From Crenobacter caeni (GTDB lineage: Bacteria > Pseudomonadota > Gammaproteobacteria > Burkholderiales > Chromobacteriaceae), in contig NZ_JAAGAA010000005.1 in the NCBI RefSeq assembly GCF_010435965.1, positions 211,248 through 275,247 of the forward strand: 64,000 nucleotides of DNA, read 5' to 3'. Shown piece after piece: positions 1 through 9,081 of the stretch. Position 1 is the first letter of the stretch; every line of letters begins with the position of its first letter. The translations under genes and the position numbers were made by a program. Below the pieces are notes generated by a model that had not been told where the DNA came from, did not search any database, and was given only the letters and a program-made list of their open reading frames with translations.

Positions 1-31
1 TTCCGGACGAATTCACGGGAAGGGACACACG

Positions 32-2806
32 ATGAAAAGCCGCCGCGAAGCCGACCTTGGTACGCCCGCGCCGGGGCAGGCCGGCACCGTTTCGCTGACC
101 ATCGACGGCCTCACCATCGAGGTGGCCGCCGGCACCTCGCTGCTGCGCGCCGCCGCCCTCGCCAACTCGCCGCTGCCCAAACTGTGCGCGACCGACACGC
201 TGGCGGCCTTCGGCTCGTGCCGGCTGTGCCTGGTGGAAATTGACGGCCGCCACGGCACCCCTGCCGCCTGTACCACGCCGTGCGAGGATGGCATGGTCGT
301 GCGCACGCAAAGCCCGCATCTGGCCCAATTGCGGCGCGGGGTGATGGAGCTCTACCTGTCGGACCACCCGACCGACTGCCTGAGCTGCGCGGCCAACGGC
401 AATTGCGAGCTGCAGGACACCGCAGGCGAAGTCGGCGTACGCGAGATCCGCTACGGGGTGGGGCAGGGAGACAACCATCTCGCCGACGCGATCGACACCT
501 CCAACCCCTATTTCGTGTACGACCCGGCGCGCTGCGTGGTCTGTTCGCGCTGCGTGCGCGCGTGCGAAGAAGTGCAGGGCTCCTTCGCGCTCAACATCAG
601 CGGGCGCGGCTTCGCGTCGCGCGTCGGCTTTGCCGGCGAAAACCTGATGGGGTCCGAGTGCGTCTCGTGCGGCGCCTGCGTCGAGGCGTGCCCGACCGCG
701 ACGCTGACCGAGCGCACGCTGATCGCCGCCGGGCAGCCGACGCACGCGCTGACCACTACCTGCGCGTACTGCGGGGTCGGCTGCTCGTTGGAGACCGAGG
801 TCAAGGGCGGACAACTGGTGCGGCTGACCCCGTCGCGCGCGGGCGGCGCCAACCACGGCCACGCCTGCGTGAAGGGCCGCTTCGCGTGGGGCTACGCGAC
901 GCACCCCGAGCGGGTGAAGCAGCCGCTGATCCGTGACCACATTACCGAGCCGTGGCGCGAGGTGGGTTGGGACGAGGCGATCGCCTTCGCCGCGGCGGGC
1001 CTGCGGGGCGTGCAGGCAAGGCACGGCGTGGGCGCTATCGGCGGCATCGCGTCCAGCCGCTGCAGCAACGAAGAGGCCTACCTCGTGCAGAAGCTGGTGC
1101 GCGCGGTGTTCGGCAACCACAACATCGACAACTGCGCGCGGGTCTGCCATTCGCCGAGCGAGTACGGGCTGAAGGCCGCGTTTGGCGAGGCGGCCGGCAC
1201 CCAGCACTTCGACTCGGTGCATGCGGCCGACCTGATCCTGGTGTGCGGCGCCAACCCGACCGACGCGCACCCGGTGTTCGCTTCGGCGCTGCGCCGCCGC
1301 CTGCGCGAGGGTGCGCAGCTGATCGTGATCGACCCCAGACGAACCGGCCTGCTCGATACCCTGCACGCAGGCGAAGGCCTGCACCTGGCGGTGAGACCCG
1401 GCACCAACGTGCTGCTGCTCAACGCGATCGCCTACACGCTGATCGAGGAGAAGCTGGTCGACCGCGACTTCATCGGTGCGCGCTGCGACGAAGCCTCGTG
1501 GCTGTCCTGGCACGACTTCATCCTGCTGCTCGAACACGCGCCCGAGGCGGTAGAGGGCGAGTGCGGCGTCGCCGCGGCGCTGATCCGCGAGGCGGCCCGC
1601 CGCTACGGGCGGGCCGCCAACGCGGCGATCTACTACGGCTTGGGCGTCACCGAGCACAGCCAGGGCTCGAGCGCCGTGATGGCGCTGGCCAACCTCGCTC
1701 TTGCCACAGGCAACCTCGGCCGCGACGGGGTCGGCGTCAACCCCTTGCGCGGGCAGAACAATGTGCAAGGCGCGTGCGACATGGGCGCGGTGCCGCACGA
1801 ATTCACCGGCTATCGCCACGTCGGCATCGAGGAAGTCCGCGCAAGCTTCGAGGCGGCGTGGGGCGTGCAGATGCCGGAAGACGCCGGCCTGCGCATCCCG
1901 CAGATGTTCGAGGCGGCGCTCGAAGGCCGTTTTCTCGGACTGTACTGCCAGGGCGAGGACATCGCGCAGTCCGACCCGGACAGCCGCCACGTGCACGCGG
2001 CGCTCATGGCGATGGAATTCGTGGTGGTGCAGGACATCTTCCACAACGAGACGGCCAGGTTCGCGCACGTGCTGCTGCCCGGCGCGACCTTCCTGGAGAA
2101 GGACGGCACCTTTACCAACGCCGAGCGGCGCATCTCGCGCATCCGCCGCGCGTTGCCGCCGCTCGCCGGCATGGCCGACTGGCAGGTGACGCAGGCGCTC
2201 GCGCGCGCGATGGGCTACCCGATGGCGTACGGCCACCCGTCCGAGGTGATGGACGAGATCGCGCGCCTGACGCCGACCTTCGCCGGCGTCAGCTACGGCC
2301 TGCTCGACAAGCTCGGCAGCGTGCAGTGGCCGTGCGACGCCAATGCCCCTCACGGCACCGCCGTGCTGCACGCGACAGCCTTCAGTCGCGGGCTTGGCCA
2401 GTTCAACAACACGCCCTACATGCCGACCAGCGAGGCGGTGAGCCGCGCCTTCCCGCTGTTGCTGACCACCGGGCGCATCCTCGAACACTACAACGTCGGC
2501 GCGCAGACGCGGCGCACCGCCAACCTCGCGTGGGTCGACCGCGACCACCTGCGCATCCACCCGCAGGACGCCGCCGCGCGCGGCATCCGCGCCGGCGACC
2601 GGGTGCGTGTGGCCAGCCGGATGGGGCAGACGGAGCTGGACGCGCAGGTCACCGACACCGTGCAGCCGGGCGTCGTCTACGCGTCCTTCCACTTCCCGCA
2701 AAGCGGCACCAATGTGCTGACCACGCTGAACGCCGACTGGGCGACCTCGTGCCCGGAGTACAAGGTCACCGCGGTCGAGGTCGAGCGCTCGGGCAGGGAC
2801 GAATGA
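32..2806 (+). CDS. fdhA: NAD-dependent formate dehydrogenase alpha subunit (molybdopterin, FdsA/FdhF type)
   Basis: Predicted catalytic subunit of a soluble molybdenum formate dehydrogenase oxidising formate to CO2, 924 aa. Seen in order: a plant-type [2Fe-2S] domain (Cys52, 63, 66, 80); a complex-I-like His-Cys3 cluster motif (His112, Cys116, 119, 125); two [4Fe-4S] ferredoxin motifs (Cys168-178 and Cys210-220); a further cluster motif Cys244/247/251/279; then the molybdopterin domain. The active-site motif C-A-R-V-C-H has Cys372 where Sec occurs in E. coli FdhF, followed by His373. The start at 32 has a GAAGGGA ribosome site. A diaphorase (beta) subunit is expected just left of the window. 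The gene ends at a strong terminator and shows no link to the steroid genes. Confidence 0.93.
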   Translation: MKSRREADLGTPAPGQAGTVSLTIDGLTIEVAAGTSLLRAAALANSPLPKLCATDTLAAFGSCRLCLVEIDGRHGTPAACTTPCEDGMVVRTQSPHLAQLRRGVMELYLSDHPTDCLSCAANGNCELQDTAGEVGVREIRYGVGQGDNHLADAIDTSNPYFVYDPARCVVCSRCVRACEEVQGSFALNISGRGFASRVGFAGENLMGSECVSCGACVEACPTATLTERTLIAAGQPTHALTTTCAYCGVGCSLETEVKGGQLVRLTPSRAGGANHGHACVKGRFAWGYATHPERVKQPLIRDHITEPWREVGWDEAIAFAAAGLRGVQARHGVGAIGGIASSRCSNEEAYLVQKLVRAVFGNHNIDNCARVCHSPSEYGLKAAFGEAAGTQHFDSVHAADLILVCGANPTDAHPVFASALRRRLREGAQLIVIDPRRTGLLDTLHAGEGLHLAVRPGTNVLLLNAIAYTLIEEKLVDRDFIGARCDEASWLSWHDFILLLEHAPEAVEGECGVAAALIREAARRYGRAANAAIYYGLGVTEHSQGSSAVMALANLALATGNLGRDGVGVNPLRGQNNVQGACDMGAVPHEFTGYRHVGIEEVRASFEAAWGVQMPEDAGLRIPQMFEAALEGRFLGLYCQGEDIAQSDPDSRHVHAALMAMEFVVVQDIFHNETARFAHVLLPGATFLEKDGTFTNAERRISRIRRALPPLAGMADWQVTQALARAMGYPMAYGHPSEVMDEIARLTPTFAGVSYGLLDKLGSVQWPCDANAPHGTAVLHATAFSRGLGQFNNTPYMPTSEAVSRAFPLLLTTGRILEHYNVGAQTRRTANLAWVDRDHLRIHPQDAAARGIRAGDRVRVASRMGQTELDAQVTDTVQPGVVYASFHFPQSGTNVLTTLNADWATSCPEYKVTAVEVERSGRDE

Positions 2807-2811
2807 AAAAA

Positions 2812-2831
2812 GGCCCCGCGCAAGCGGGGCC
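2812..2831. terminator. Bidirectional hairpin terminator between convergent genes
   Basis: Perfect 8-bp stem GGCCCCGC/GCGGGGCC with a GCAA (GNRA-type) loop, flanked by an A-run on the left. It lies just after the fdhA stop and 26 bases from the stop of the convergent fusion gene. It serves the minus-strand operon best, because on that strand the hairpin is followed by a T-run. Confidence 0.8.
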
Positions 2832-2857
2832 AACCACCACATCGAGGGCCTGCAAAC

Positions 2858-3790
2858 TCAGAGCATGTAAAGCACGATCAGCTCGTTGATCAGTGCGGGG
2901 CGTTCCTGGCCGACCACGTGCACGCACATCTCCAGCGTCAACTGGGTGCCGGCCTTGACTTCGTCGACCGCCTTCACGCGCGCGCGGCCGTGGATCCGGC
3001 TGCCGGCGGGTACCGGCGAGGGGAAGCGCAGCTTGTTGCTGCCGTAGTTGGCCATATTGCCGAAGCCGGTCAGCTCCCAATCAAGCGGCATGGTCAGGCG
3101 GGAGAGCAGCACCTGGATCAGCATGCCGTGCGCGATGGTGCCGCCGAACGGGCCTTGCTTCCTGGCGCGTTCCGGGTCGGTATGAATCCAGTAGTCGTCG
3201 CCGGAGAGCGCGGCAAACTGGTCGATCAGCTCCTGCCCCACCGTATACGTGTTGCTCCAGCCCGAGTAGTCGTCGCTGACAAGTGCCTTCAGCGACTCGA
3301 AATCCTTGAAGTGGATCTGCCGCTTGGCCTTGGCCGGCGAGGCCACTTCTGGCGTGTCGTCTGCCGCGCGCTTGATCACGGTCAGCGCCTTGTTCTCGCC
3401 GGTGAAGCGCAGCAAGGGGGTGTCGCCGCTTGCGTCGAATACCGGTCTTACCGCCATGCCGATCTGGATTTCGTCCTCATCAAGGCCGACCAGCGTGGTG
3501 TTCAGATGCACGCCTTCGGCGAGCTCAACCACCGCGAGTTTCTGCGGCGCCTCGTCGGCGAAGTCGGGTAGGGTCGGGATGCGCGCGATGGTGTAGGTCA
3601 ACAGCTTGCCGCGGCCGGACACCTCGCGCCACGCGAGGCGGTCGGACAGGCAGTGCGGGCAGTGGCGGCGCGGAAAGAAGTTCCAGCGGCCGCAGGCGTC
3701 GCACTGCTGCAGTTCGATGCGGCGCGCCTTGAGCGCGTCCCAGTACGGGCGCGAGATGTCGGTCGCGACCGGTTGCGGTTTGTTTGCCAT
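2858..3790 (-). CDS. DUF35 (zinc-ribbon/OB-fold)-MaoC hydratase fusion, steroid side-chain module 1
   Basis: Predicted bifunctional partner of the adjacent aldolase, 310 aa. Residues 1-130 are a DUF35 domain with a rubredoxin-like zinc ribbon (Cys30, 33, 44, 47) followed by an OB fold. Residues 160-310 are a MaoC/hot-dog hydratase with the catalytic G-D-D-Y-W-I-H motif (Asp198 or Asp199, His203) and a G-P-F-G-G-T-I-A-H-G helix. In the known Ltp2-ChsH2 system the DUF35 domain binds and activates the aldolase, while the MaoC part hydrates the steroid enoyl-CoA. Here both activities sit on one chain, in the opposite domain order to ChsH2. It starts 3 bases after the aldolase stop, so the two are co-transcribed. 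Exact substrate is inferred from context. Confidence 0.85.
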   Translation of the reverse strand: MANKPQPVATDISRPYWDALKARRIELQQCDACGRWNFFPRRHCPHCLSDRLAWREVSGRGKLLTYTIARIPTLPDFADEAPQKLAVVELAEGVHLNTTLVGLDEDEIQIGMAVRPVFDASGDTPLLRFTGENKALTVIKRAADDTPEVASPAKAKRQIHFKDFESLKALVSDDYSGWSNTYTVGQELIDQFAALSGDDYWIHTDPERARKQGPFGGTIAHGMLIQVLLSRLTMPLDWELTGFGNMANYGSNKLRFPSPVPAGSRIHGRARVKAVDEVKAGTQLTLEMCVHVVGQERPALINELIVLYML

Positions 3791-3793
3791 GGT

Positions 3794-5005
3794 TTATTCC
3801 CCCATCAGGATCAGCGCGGCCTGTTCGCTCATCACGCCGCCGGTGCCGGAGACGAAGGCCTTGTCGCAACGCGAGAGCTGGCGCTCACCGCAACTGCCGC
3901 GCAATTGTTCGACTGCCTCGATCAGCTGGCTCATGCCGCCGGCGCTGCCGGCCTGGCCGAAGCCCAGCTGGCCGCCGTGGGTGTTGAGCGGGAAGTCGCC
4001 CTTGTAAGTGAGGTCGTGCTCGCGCACGAAGGCCATGCCTTCGCCCTTCTTGGCGAAACCGGCGTCCTCCAGCGACAAGAGCACCGTGATGGTGTAGCAG
4101 TCGTAGAGCTGGGCGACGTCGATGTCGGCCGGGGTGATGCCGGCCATCGCGAAGGCGCGGCGCGAGGCCGGGCCGATCGGCGTGTCGAGCATGTCCGGCG
4201 CGTAGGTCGGCGACTTGCTGATGATGTGTTCGCCAAAGCCCTTGACCCAGGCCGGGCGGTGGCGGCCGCGGCGGGCGAGGTCTGCGTCCGCCACGATAAA
4301 GGCGGCACCGCCGGCGACCGGCATCACGATCTCGAGCACGCGCAAGGGGTCGGCGACCATGCGGCTTGCCAGAACGTCGTCGATGGAGAGCGGCTTGCCG
4401 TAGAACATCGCGTCCGGGTTGGCGCAGGCGTTGGTGCGCTGGTCGACGACGATCTTGGCCATCGCGGCCTCGTCGTAGCCGTAACGCGCCTTGTAGCGCT
4501 GGGCGATCATCGCGTAGCCGGTGTTCTGCGCCATATGGCCGTAGGGCAGGTCGAACTCGGCCTCGGGCGCGCCAAACGCGGTGCTGTGTCCGCCGTAGCG
4601 CATCGCGCGCGCCATCGCCATCGGGTCCTCGTCCGGGCCCATCGGCGCCATCCGCTGCGGGATCACGCACAGTACGGCGCGGCACAGGCCAAGCTCGATC
4701 GCGGCGGCCGCGCGCCACGCCATGGCGACGCCGGAGGCACCGCCCAGGTCGACCACCTCGCCGAAGTTGAGCGCGGTGCCGAGGTATTCGCCGACCATGG
4801 CCGGAACGAAGCTGGAAGCCTCGTGAAAGTGCGGGCCGTTCACGCACAGCCCGTCGATGTCGGACGCTTCGAGGCCGGCGTCGAGCAGCGCCTGGCGCGC
4901 GAGGTCGGCGACCTGCTCGAGGTGGAACATGCGCGGGGCCGTCTGGTATTTCTCCGGCCGGTATTGCGCGATGCCGACGATTGCTGCCTTGCCTTGCAAG
5001 CCCAT
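3794..5005 (-). CDS. Thiolase-fold steroid side-chain aldolase (Ltp2/SCP2-thiolase type)
   Basis: Protein of 403 aa with the thiolase fold of lipid-transfer-protein enzymes (N-terminal A-I-V-G-I-A motif, C-terminal N-T-H-G-G-Q-L-G-F-G motif). Members of this group in steroid clusters act as retro-aldolases releasing acetyl-CoA or propionyl-CoA from beta-hydroxyacyl-CoA steroids. They need a DUF35 partner, which here is encoded immediately downstream. The Y-D-C-Y-T-I stretch is the usual active-site loop region. It begins 58 bases downstream of a regulon box (5064-5081), which supports this start. A true thiolase cannot be excluded, but the DUF35 neighbour argues for an aldolase. Confidence 0.85.
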   Translation of the reverse strand: MGLQGKAAIVGIAQYRPEKYQTAPRMFHLEQVADLARQALLDAGLEASDIDGLCVNGPHFHEASSFVPAMVGEYLGTALNFGEVVDLGGASGVAMAWRAAAAIELGLCRAVLCVIPQRMAPMGPDEDPMAMARAMRYGGHSTAFGAPEAEFDLPYGHMAQNTGYAMIAQRYKARYGYDEAAMAKIVVDQRTNACANPDAMFYGKPLSIDDVLASRMVADPLRVLEIVMPVAGGAAFIVADADLARRGRHRPAWVKGFGEHIISKSPTYAPDMLDTPIGPASRRAFAMAGITPADIDVAQLYDCYTITVLLSLEDAGFAKKGEGMAFVREHDLTYKGDFPLNTHGGQLGFGQAGSAGGMSQLIEAVEQLRGSCGERQLSRCDKAFVSGTGGVMSEQAALILMGE

Positions 5006-5037
5006 CGTTTTTCTCCTGCTGAGTCTGTCCTGTGTCC

Positions 5038-5081
5038 TTTGTACCGCTTGCCGGCCCCTCCGCCATCGTCCGTGCGGAGGA
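5038..5081 (-). promoter_or_regulatory. Regulon box A with -10, upstream of the aldolase/fusion operon
   Basis: Read on the minus strand the box 5081-5064 is TCCTCC-GCAC-GGACGATG. A TACAAA hexamer (5043-5038) starts 21 bases after it, and the aldolase start codon follows at 58 bases. This box lets the aldolase pair be transcribed separately from the ligase gene upstream. Confidence 0.65.
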
Positions 5082-5099
5082 GCCGGCGCTCGCCGGCCG

Positions 5100-6734
5100 C
5101 TAGACGGGCACCCTGAGCGCCTGGCGCATCAGCTTGCCGGTCGCGTTGCGCGGCAGCGCGGTCTCGCTGACATGGATGCTGGCGGGCACCTTGTACGCGG
5201 CCAGGCGCGCGGCGGCGAACGCGCGGATCGCGTCGGCGTCGCGCGGCGCGCCCGCGCGCACCACCACCACGGCTTCCAGCCGCTCGCCCAGGCGCTCGTC
5301 GGGCACCGCCAGCGCGGCGGCCTCCAGCACGTCCGGGTGTGCGGTCAGGCAGTGCTCGACTTCGGAGAGCGAGAACTTCTCGCCGCCGCGGTTGACCACT
5401 TCCTTGCTGCGCCCGGTAAGCGAAACGAGGCCGTCGGCGTCGACAAAGCCGATGTCGCCGGTGGCGAACCAAGCGCCATTGAACGAAGATCGGTCGAGTT
5501 GCCCGTCCTGCCAGTAGCCGTCCATCAGCGTGACGCCGGCAAACGCGAGTTCGCCCTCGACGCCGGCCGGGCAGGGCGTGCCGTCCGGTGCCTGCGCCCG
5601 CACCCGCATGATCGGCGAGACCAGGCCGCTGGCCTTCGGGTGTTCGAAGAAGAGCTCGCCGCTGTTCACGCAGCCGGCGCCGCCGGTCTCGGTCATGCCG
5701 TAGCCGACGCCCTGCATTGCCTCGGGCAGCGCGCGCGCGATGCGGCCGGACAAGGACTCGGGGACGCCGGCGCCGCCGTAGCCGAGCGCCAACAAGTGAC
5801 CGAGCCGCGCCGGATCGAACGCCGGGTGGCTGATCAGGTCGACCTGCATCGCCGGCGAGCCGTTGAAGGTGGTGACGCCGTCTTCCTGCATCGCGCGGAT
5901 CGCCTCGGCGGCATCCCATTTGTGCATCAGCGCAAGTTCGCGCCCGCCGCGCAGGCCGGCGACGAACTGCGCCATCAGCCCGGAGACGTGAAAGAGCGGC
6001 ACCGCGACCAGGCTCTTGATGCGCCGGCCGGCGGCGCGCGCGATCAGCGCGGGCTGCGCCATCGCGCCGACCGCGGCGAAGAAGTCGAAGTTGAACGCGC
6101 CCTGCGCCAGCGCGCGCTGCGAGAGCAGCACCGCCTTGGCACGCGCGCTGGTACCCGAAGTGAACAGCACCGCGGCGGTGTCGTCAGGCGAAACCTGCGG
6201 CCAGGCCTCCGGCGCCGGGCCGGCCAGGGTTGCCATGTCCAGCGTGGCGGCGCCGTCGACGCCGACCACGGTCAGATCGCCCAGCCGTCCGTCTAGCCTG
6301 GCGAGCCGGTCGGCGTCGGCGATCAGCCAGCTCGCTTCGGCGTCGGCAAGCGCGTGGGAAAGCTCCTCGCCCTGCCACCAGCTATTGAGCGCGCACGGCA
6401 CGGCGCCGGCTTTCAGTACCGCGTAGAAGGCGACCAGCCACTCTGGGCGGTTGCGCATCGCGATCGCGACCCGCGTGCCGCGCGCAAGCCCCTGCGCGAG
6501 CAGGCCGGCGGCCACGCGTTCGACCTCGGCGAAGTAGCCATTAAAACTCAGCTGTTTGCCCAGGTAGGACAGGAAGATGGCGTCGCCGTGGCGGCGGCCG
6601 GCTTCCAGCGCGTCGTTCAGCGTCGCAGGCGCGTTGCGGAACACCACCATCCCGCCTTGTTCGGCCAGTTCGAACGGTGCGCCCGGCGCGGTCAGTTGCG
6701 CGTACGCGGTCTTCCACTTGTCTATCGTGCTCAT
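5100..6734 (-). CDS. Acyl-CoA synthetase (steroid side-chain CoA ligase, class I adenylate-forming)
   Basis: Protein of 544 aa predicted to activate a steroid carboxylate with ATP and CoA. Seen: the P-loop-like F-T-S-G-T-S-A-R-A-K, the G-Y-G-M-T-E-T-G A5 motif, F-A-T-G-D-I-G-F (ATP ribose binding), the hinge T-G-R-S-K-E, and a C-terminal lysine in N-A-T-G-K-L. The reading frame is open far upstream, but the start is M-S-T-I-D-K at 6734, which overlaps the stop of the preceding dehydrogenase by 4 bases (ATGA). It is third in a minus-strand operon after two acyl-CoA dehydrogenases. The P-loop second Thr is Ser, a tolerated change. The exact acid activated is not readable from sequence. Confidence 0.88.
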   Translation of the reverse strand: MSTIDKWKTAYAQLTAPGAPFELAEQGGMVVFRNAPATLNDALEAGRRHGDAIFLSYLGKQLSFNGYFAEVERVAAGLLAQGLARGTRVAIAMRNRPEWLVAFYAVLKAGAVPCALNSWWQGEELSHALADAEASWLIADADRLARLDGRLGDLTVVGVDGAATLDMATLAGPAPEAWPQVSPDDTAAVLFTSGTSARAKAVLLSQRALAQGAFNFDFFAAVGAMAQPALIARAAGRRIKSLVAVPLFHVSGLMAQFVAGLRGGRELALMHKWDAAEAIRAMQEDGVTTFNGSPAMQVDLISHPAFDPARLGHLLALGYGGAGVPESLSGRIARALPEAMQGVGYGMTETGGAGCVNSGELFFEHPKASGLVSPIMRVRAQAPDGTPCPAGVEGELAFAGVTLMDGYWQDGQLDRSSFNGAWFATGDIGFVDADGLVSLTGRSKEVVNRGGEKFSLSEVEHCLTAHPDVLEAAALAVPDERLGERLEAVVVVRAGAPRDADAIRAFAAARLAAYKVPASIHVSETALPRNATGKLMRQALRVPV

Positions 6735-7855
6735 GCCACCACCCCGATCAGTCGTGCGTAACGCGCGCGCTGGTACACGCTGTCGCCCAGCAGAGCTTCC
6801 AGCACCTGCACGCGCTTGAGGAAAAGGCCGACGTCCAGCTCGTCGGTGACGCCGATGCCGCCGTGCAGTTGCACCGCCTCGTCGGCGACGGCAAGCGCAG
6901 TCTCGCCGGCCATGCCCTTGGCGAGTGCGGCGGGAAGGGCGAGGTCTGCGTCGGTGTCCAGCGCGGCGACGGCGGCCTGCACGCAGCTCTCGGCGAGCTC
7001 GATACGGGTGAACAGCCGCGCCATGCGGTGCTGCAGCGCCTGGAAGGCGCCGATCTTGCGGCCGTATTGCTCGCGCTGCTTGAGGTACGCCAGCGTGGTG
7101 TCGAACAGCACGCGGCTGATTGCCTGCAACTGCGCGGCCAACGCGATGCGTGCACGCTCGAGCACGGTGTTCAGTGCCGCGTCGGCCGCCGCGCCGCGCG
7201 CGAGCAGTGCGGCTTCGTCCGCTTTCACCCCGTCCAGGCGCACGCGCGCCATCGGCTGCGCGTCGATCTGCGACAGCGGCTGGCAGCTGACGCCCGCGGT
7301 GTGCGCGTCCAGCACGAACAGCAGGGTGTCCTGGGTGTCCGCGTCGCGCGCGACGACAAGCAGCAGGTCGGCGAACTCGCCGTCGACCACCGCGCACTTG
7401 GCGCCGTTGATGCGCCAGCCGTCTGCCTCGCGTGTCGCACGGGTAGCGATCCGCGTCGGGTCATGCCGCGCGCGCTCGTCCAGCGCCAGTGCGCCCAATT
7501 TGTCGCCGGCAGCCAGGGCCGGCAGCCAGTCGCGCTTTTGCGCGTCAGACCCTGCCGCTTCGATCAGCCCCGCCGCCAACAGGTTGCTGGCGAACAAGGG
7601 CGTGGCAGCCAGCGTGCGCGCGGCCTCGGCGAGCACCAGCGCGACGCCGGAGCGGTCGAACGGCACGCCACCGACCGCCTCGGGCAGCGCGATGGCGTTC
7701 CAGCCAAGCTCCGCCATCTCGCGCCAGGCGTCGGCGTCGTGGGTCAGGCCTTGTGCCTTGAGCTTGCGCTGGTGCGCGAGCGGCAGGCGGCCGGCGAAAA
7801 AGTCGGCCGCGCTCTCGCGCAGCATGTTCTGGTCTTCGTTCAGGACAAAACGCAT
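6731..7855 (-). CDS. Acyl-CoA dehydrogenase, short subunit of a predicted heteromeric pair
   Basis: FAD acyl-CoA dehydrogenase family protein of 374 aa with the usual three-domain layout: N-terminal helices, a middle beta domain that is less conserved than usual, and the C-terminal helical domain with R-E-Q-Y-G-R-K-I-G-A-F-Q. It starts 3 bases after the stop of the neighbouring dehydrogenase. In steroid degraders (ChsE1-ChsE2 and relatives) adjacent dehydrogenase genes encode the two different subunits of one alpha2beta2 enzyme, each contributing half of the FAD site. That is the likely arrangement here. Predicted role: alpha,beta-desaturation of the steroid acyl-CoA made by the neighbouring ligase. 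Confidence 0.87.
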   Translation of the reverse strand: MRFVLNEDQNMLRESAADFFAGRLPLAHQRKLKAQGLTHDADAWREMAELGWNAIALPEAVGGVPFDRSGVALVLAEAARTLAATPLFASNLLAAGLIEAAGSDAQKRDWLPALAAGDKLGALALDERARHDPTRIATRATREADGWRINGAKCAVVDGEFADLLLVVARDADTQDTLLFVLDAHTAGVSCQPLSQIDAQPMARVRLDGVKADEAALLARGAAADAALNTVLERARIALAAQLQAISRVLFDTTLAYLKQREQYGRKIGAFQALQHRMARLFTRIELAESCVQAAVAALDTDADLALPAALAKGMAGETALAVADEAVQLHGGIGVTDELDVGLFLKRVQVLEALLGDSVYQRARYARLIGVVA

Positions 7856-7858
7856 CGT

Positions 7859-9049
7859 TCAGCCTCCGCTATCGGGCAGGCCCAGCACGCGGCGGGCGAG
7901 GATGTTGAGCTGGATCTCGGAGGTGCCGCCGGCGACGGTGTAGGTGTACGCGTTCAGCCACTGGCGGGCGAGCTTGAGGAGTTCCTCGTCGTAGCCTTCG
8001 CCCTCCCAGCCCAGCGCGTCGGTGCCGGCCAGCGCCGTCAGCGTGCGGTAGCGCGTCTTGTTCTGCTCGCTGTGCAGGTACTTGAAGGTCGCCACCAGCG
8101 CCGAGACGTCCTGCCCGGCGCCGCCCGCCTCGTGGGTGCGCTCGAGCATCAGCTTGTACGCGTGCTCGTCCATCGCGCACGCGGCGACACGGTCGGTGAG
8201 CACCGCGCGGCTGTCCGGGTCGGCCTGGGCGACAAGGCGGCGGGCGAGGTCGAGAAAGTCGACGCCGGGTACGTTGTTGTCGCCGAACTTGCTCATCGCG
8301 CGGCGCTCGTGTGCGAGCAGCGCCTTGGCAAGCATCCAGCCCTCGCCCTCGGCGCCGACCAGGTTGGCCACCGGCACGCGAACGTTGTCGAAGAACACCT
8401 GGCAGAAGTGCGACTTGCCGCTGATCAGTTCGATCGGACGGGTACTGACCCCTGCGCTTGCCATGTCGATCAAGAGCATGCTGATGCCCGCGTGCTTGCC
8501 GGCCGTGGGGTCGGTGCGCACCAGCGCGTACATCCAGTCGCTGCGGTCGGCGTAGGAGGTCCAGATCTTCGAGCCGTTGACGACGTAGTCGTCGCCGTCG
8601 TGCTCGGCGCGGCAGGAAAGGCCGGCGAGATCCGAGCCCGCGCCGGGCTCGGAAAAACCCTGGCACCAGGCCACTTCGCCGCGTGCCATGCCCGGCAGGT
8701 GGCGCGCCTTCTGTTCATCGCTGCCGAATTCGAGCAGCACCGGCCCGATCATCCAGATGCCCAGGTTGACCATCGGCGCGCGGCACTTGAGGCGGGCAAG
8801 CTCGCTCTCCAGTACCCGCGTCTGGCGCGCGTCAAGCCCGCCGCCGCCGTATTCGCGCGGCCAGTCCGGCGCGAACCAGCCCTGGTCCCTCATGCGCTCG
8901 AACCACAGCTGCTGGTCCGGCTGGGTAAAGGTGAGCCGGCTGCCGGCGAGCACCATCTCGCCTTCGGGCGGCGGCGTGCGCATCGATGGCGGGCAGTTTG
9001 CTTCCAGCCATGCGCGCACCGACGCCTTGAAATCGTTGATTTCGTTCAA
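7859..9049 (-). CDS. Acyl-CoA dehydrogenase, long subunit of a predicted heteromeric pair
   Basis: Protein of 396 aa with clear family motifs: W-C-Q-G-F-S-E-P-G-A-G-S-D-L (FAD binding), N-G-S-K-I-W-T-S-Y, and a C-terminal G-G-T-S-E-I-Q-L-N-I. The start codon appears to be TTG at 9049: it has an AGGAGGAG ribosome site 8 bases away, and no ATG is placed well. It is the first gene of the operon driven by box B (58 bases upstream) and is followed at 3 bases by its shorter partner. The long/short pairing matches the heteromeric steroid acyl-CoA dehydrogenases, with this subunit closer to the FadE26/FadE28 side. Partner assignment is inferred from adjacency. Confidence 0.88.
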   Translation of the reverse strand: MNEINDFKASVRAWLEANCPPSMRTPPPEGEMVLAGSRLTFTQPDQQLWFERMRDQGWFAPDWPREYGGGGLDARQTRVLESELARLKCRAPMVNLGIWMIGPVLLEFGSDEQKARHLPGMARGEVAWCQGFSEPGAGSDLAGLSCRAEHDGDDYVVNGSKIWTSYADRSDWMYALVRTDPTAGKHAGISMLLIDMASAGVSTRPIELISGKSHFCQVFFDNVRVPVANLVGAEGEGWMLAKALLAHERRAMSKFGDNNVPGVDFLDLARRLVAQADPDSRAVLTDRVAACAMDEHAYKLMLERTHEAGGAGQDVSALVATFKYLHSEQNKTRYRTLTALAGTDALGWEGEGYDEELLKLARQWLNAYTYTVAGGTSEIQLNILARRVLGLPDSGG

Positions 9050-9081
9050 GGTTTGTCTCCTCCTGCTTGTCGCTTGCCCCG

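Noticed and set aside
1..31. GGACGAAT at 5-12 as a further regulon box before fdhA
   Set aside because: Only one half-site is inside the window, the distance to the start codon is 20 bases instead of 55 or more, and no -10 fits. It is probably the end of an upstream gene.
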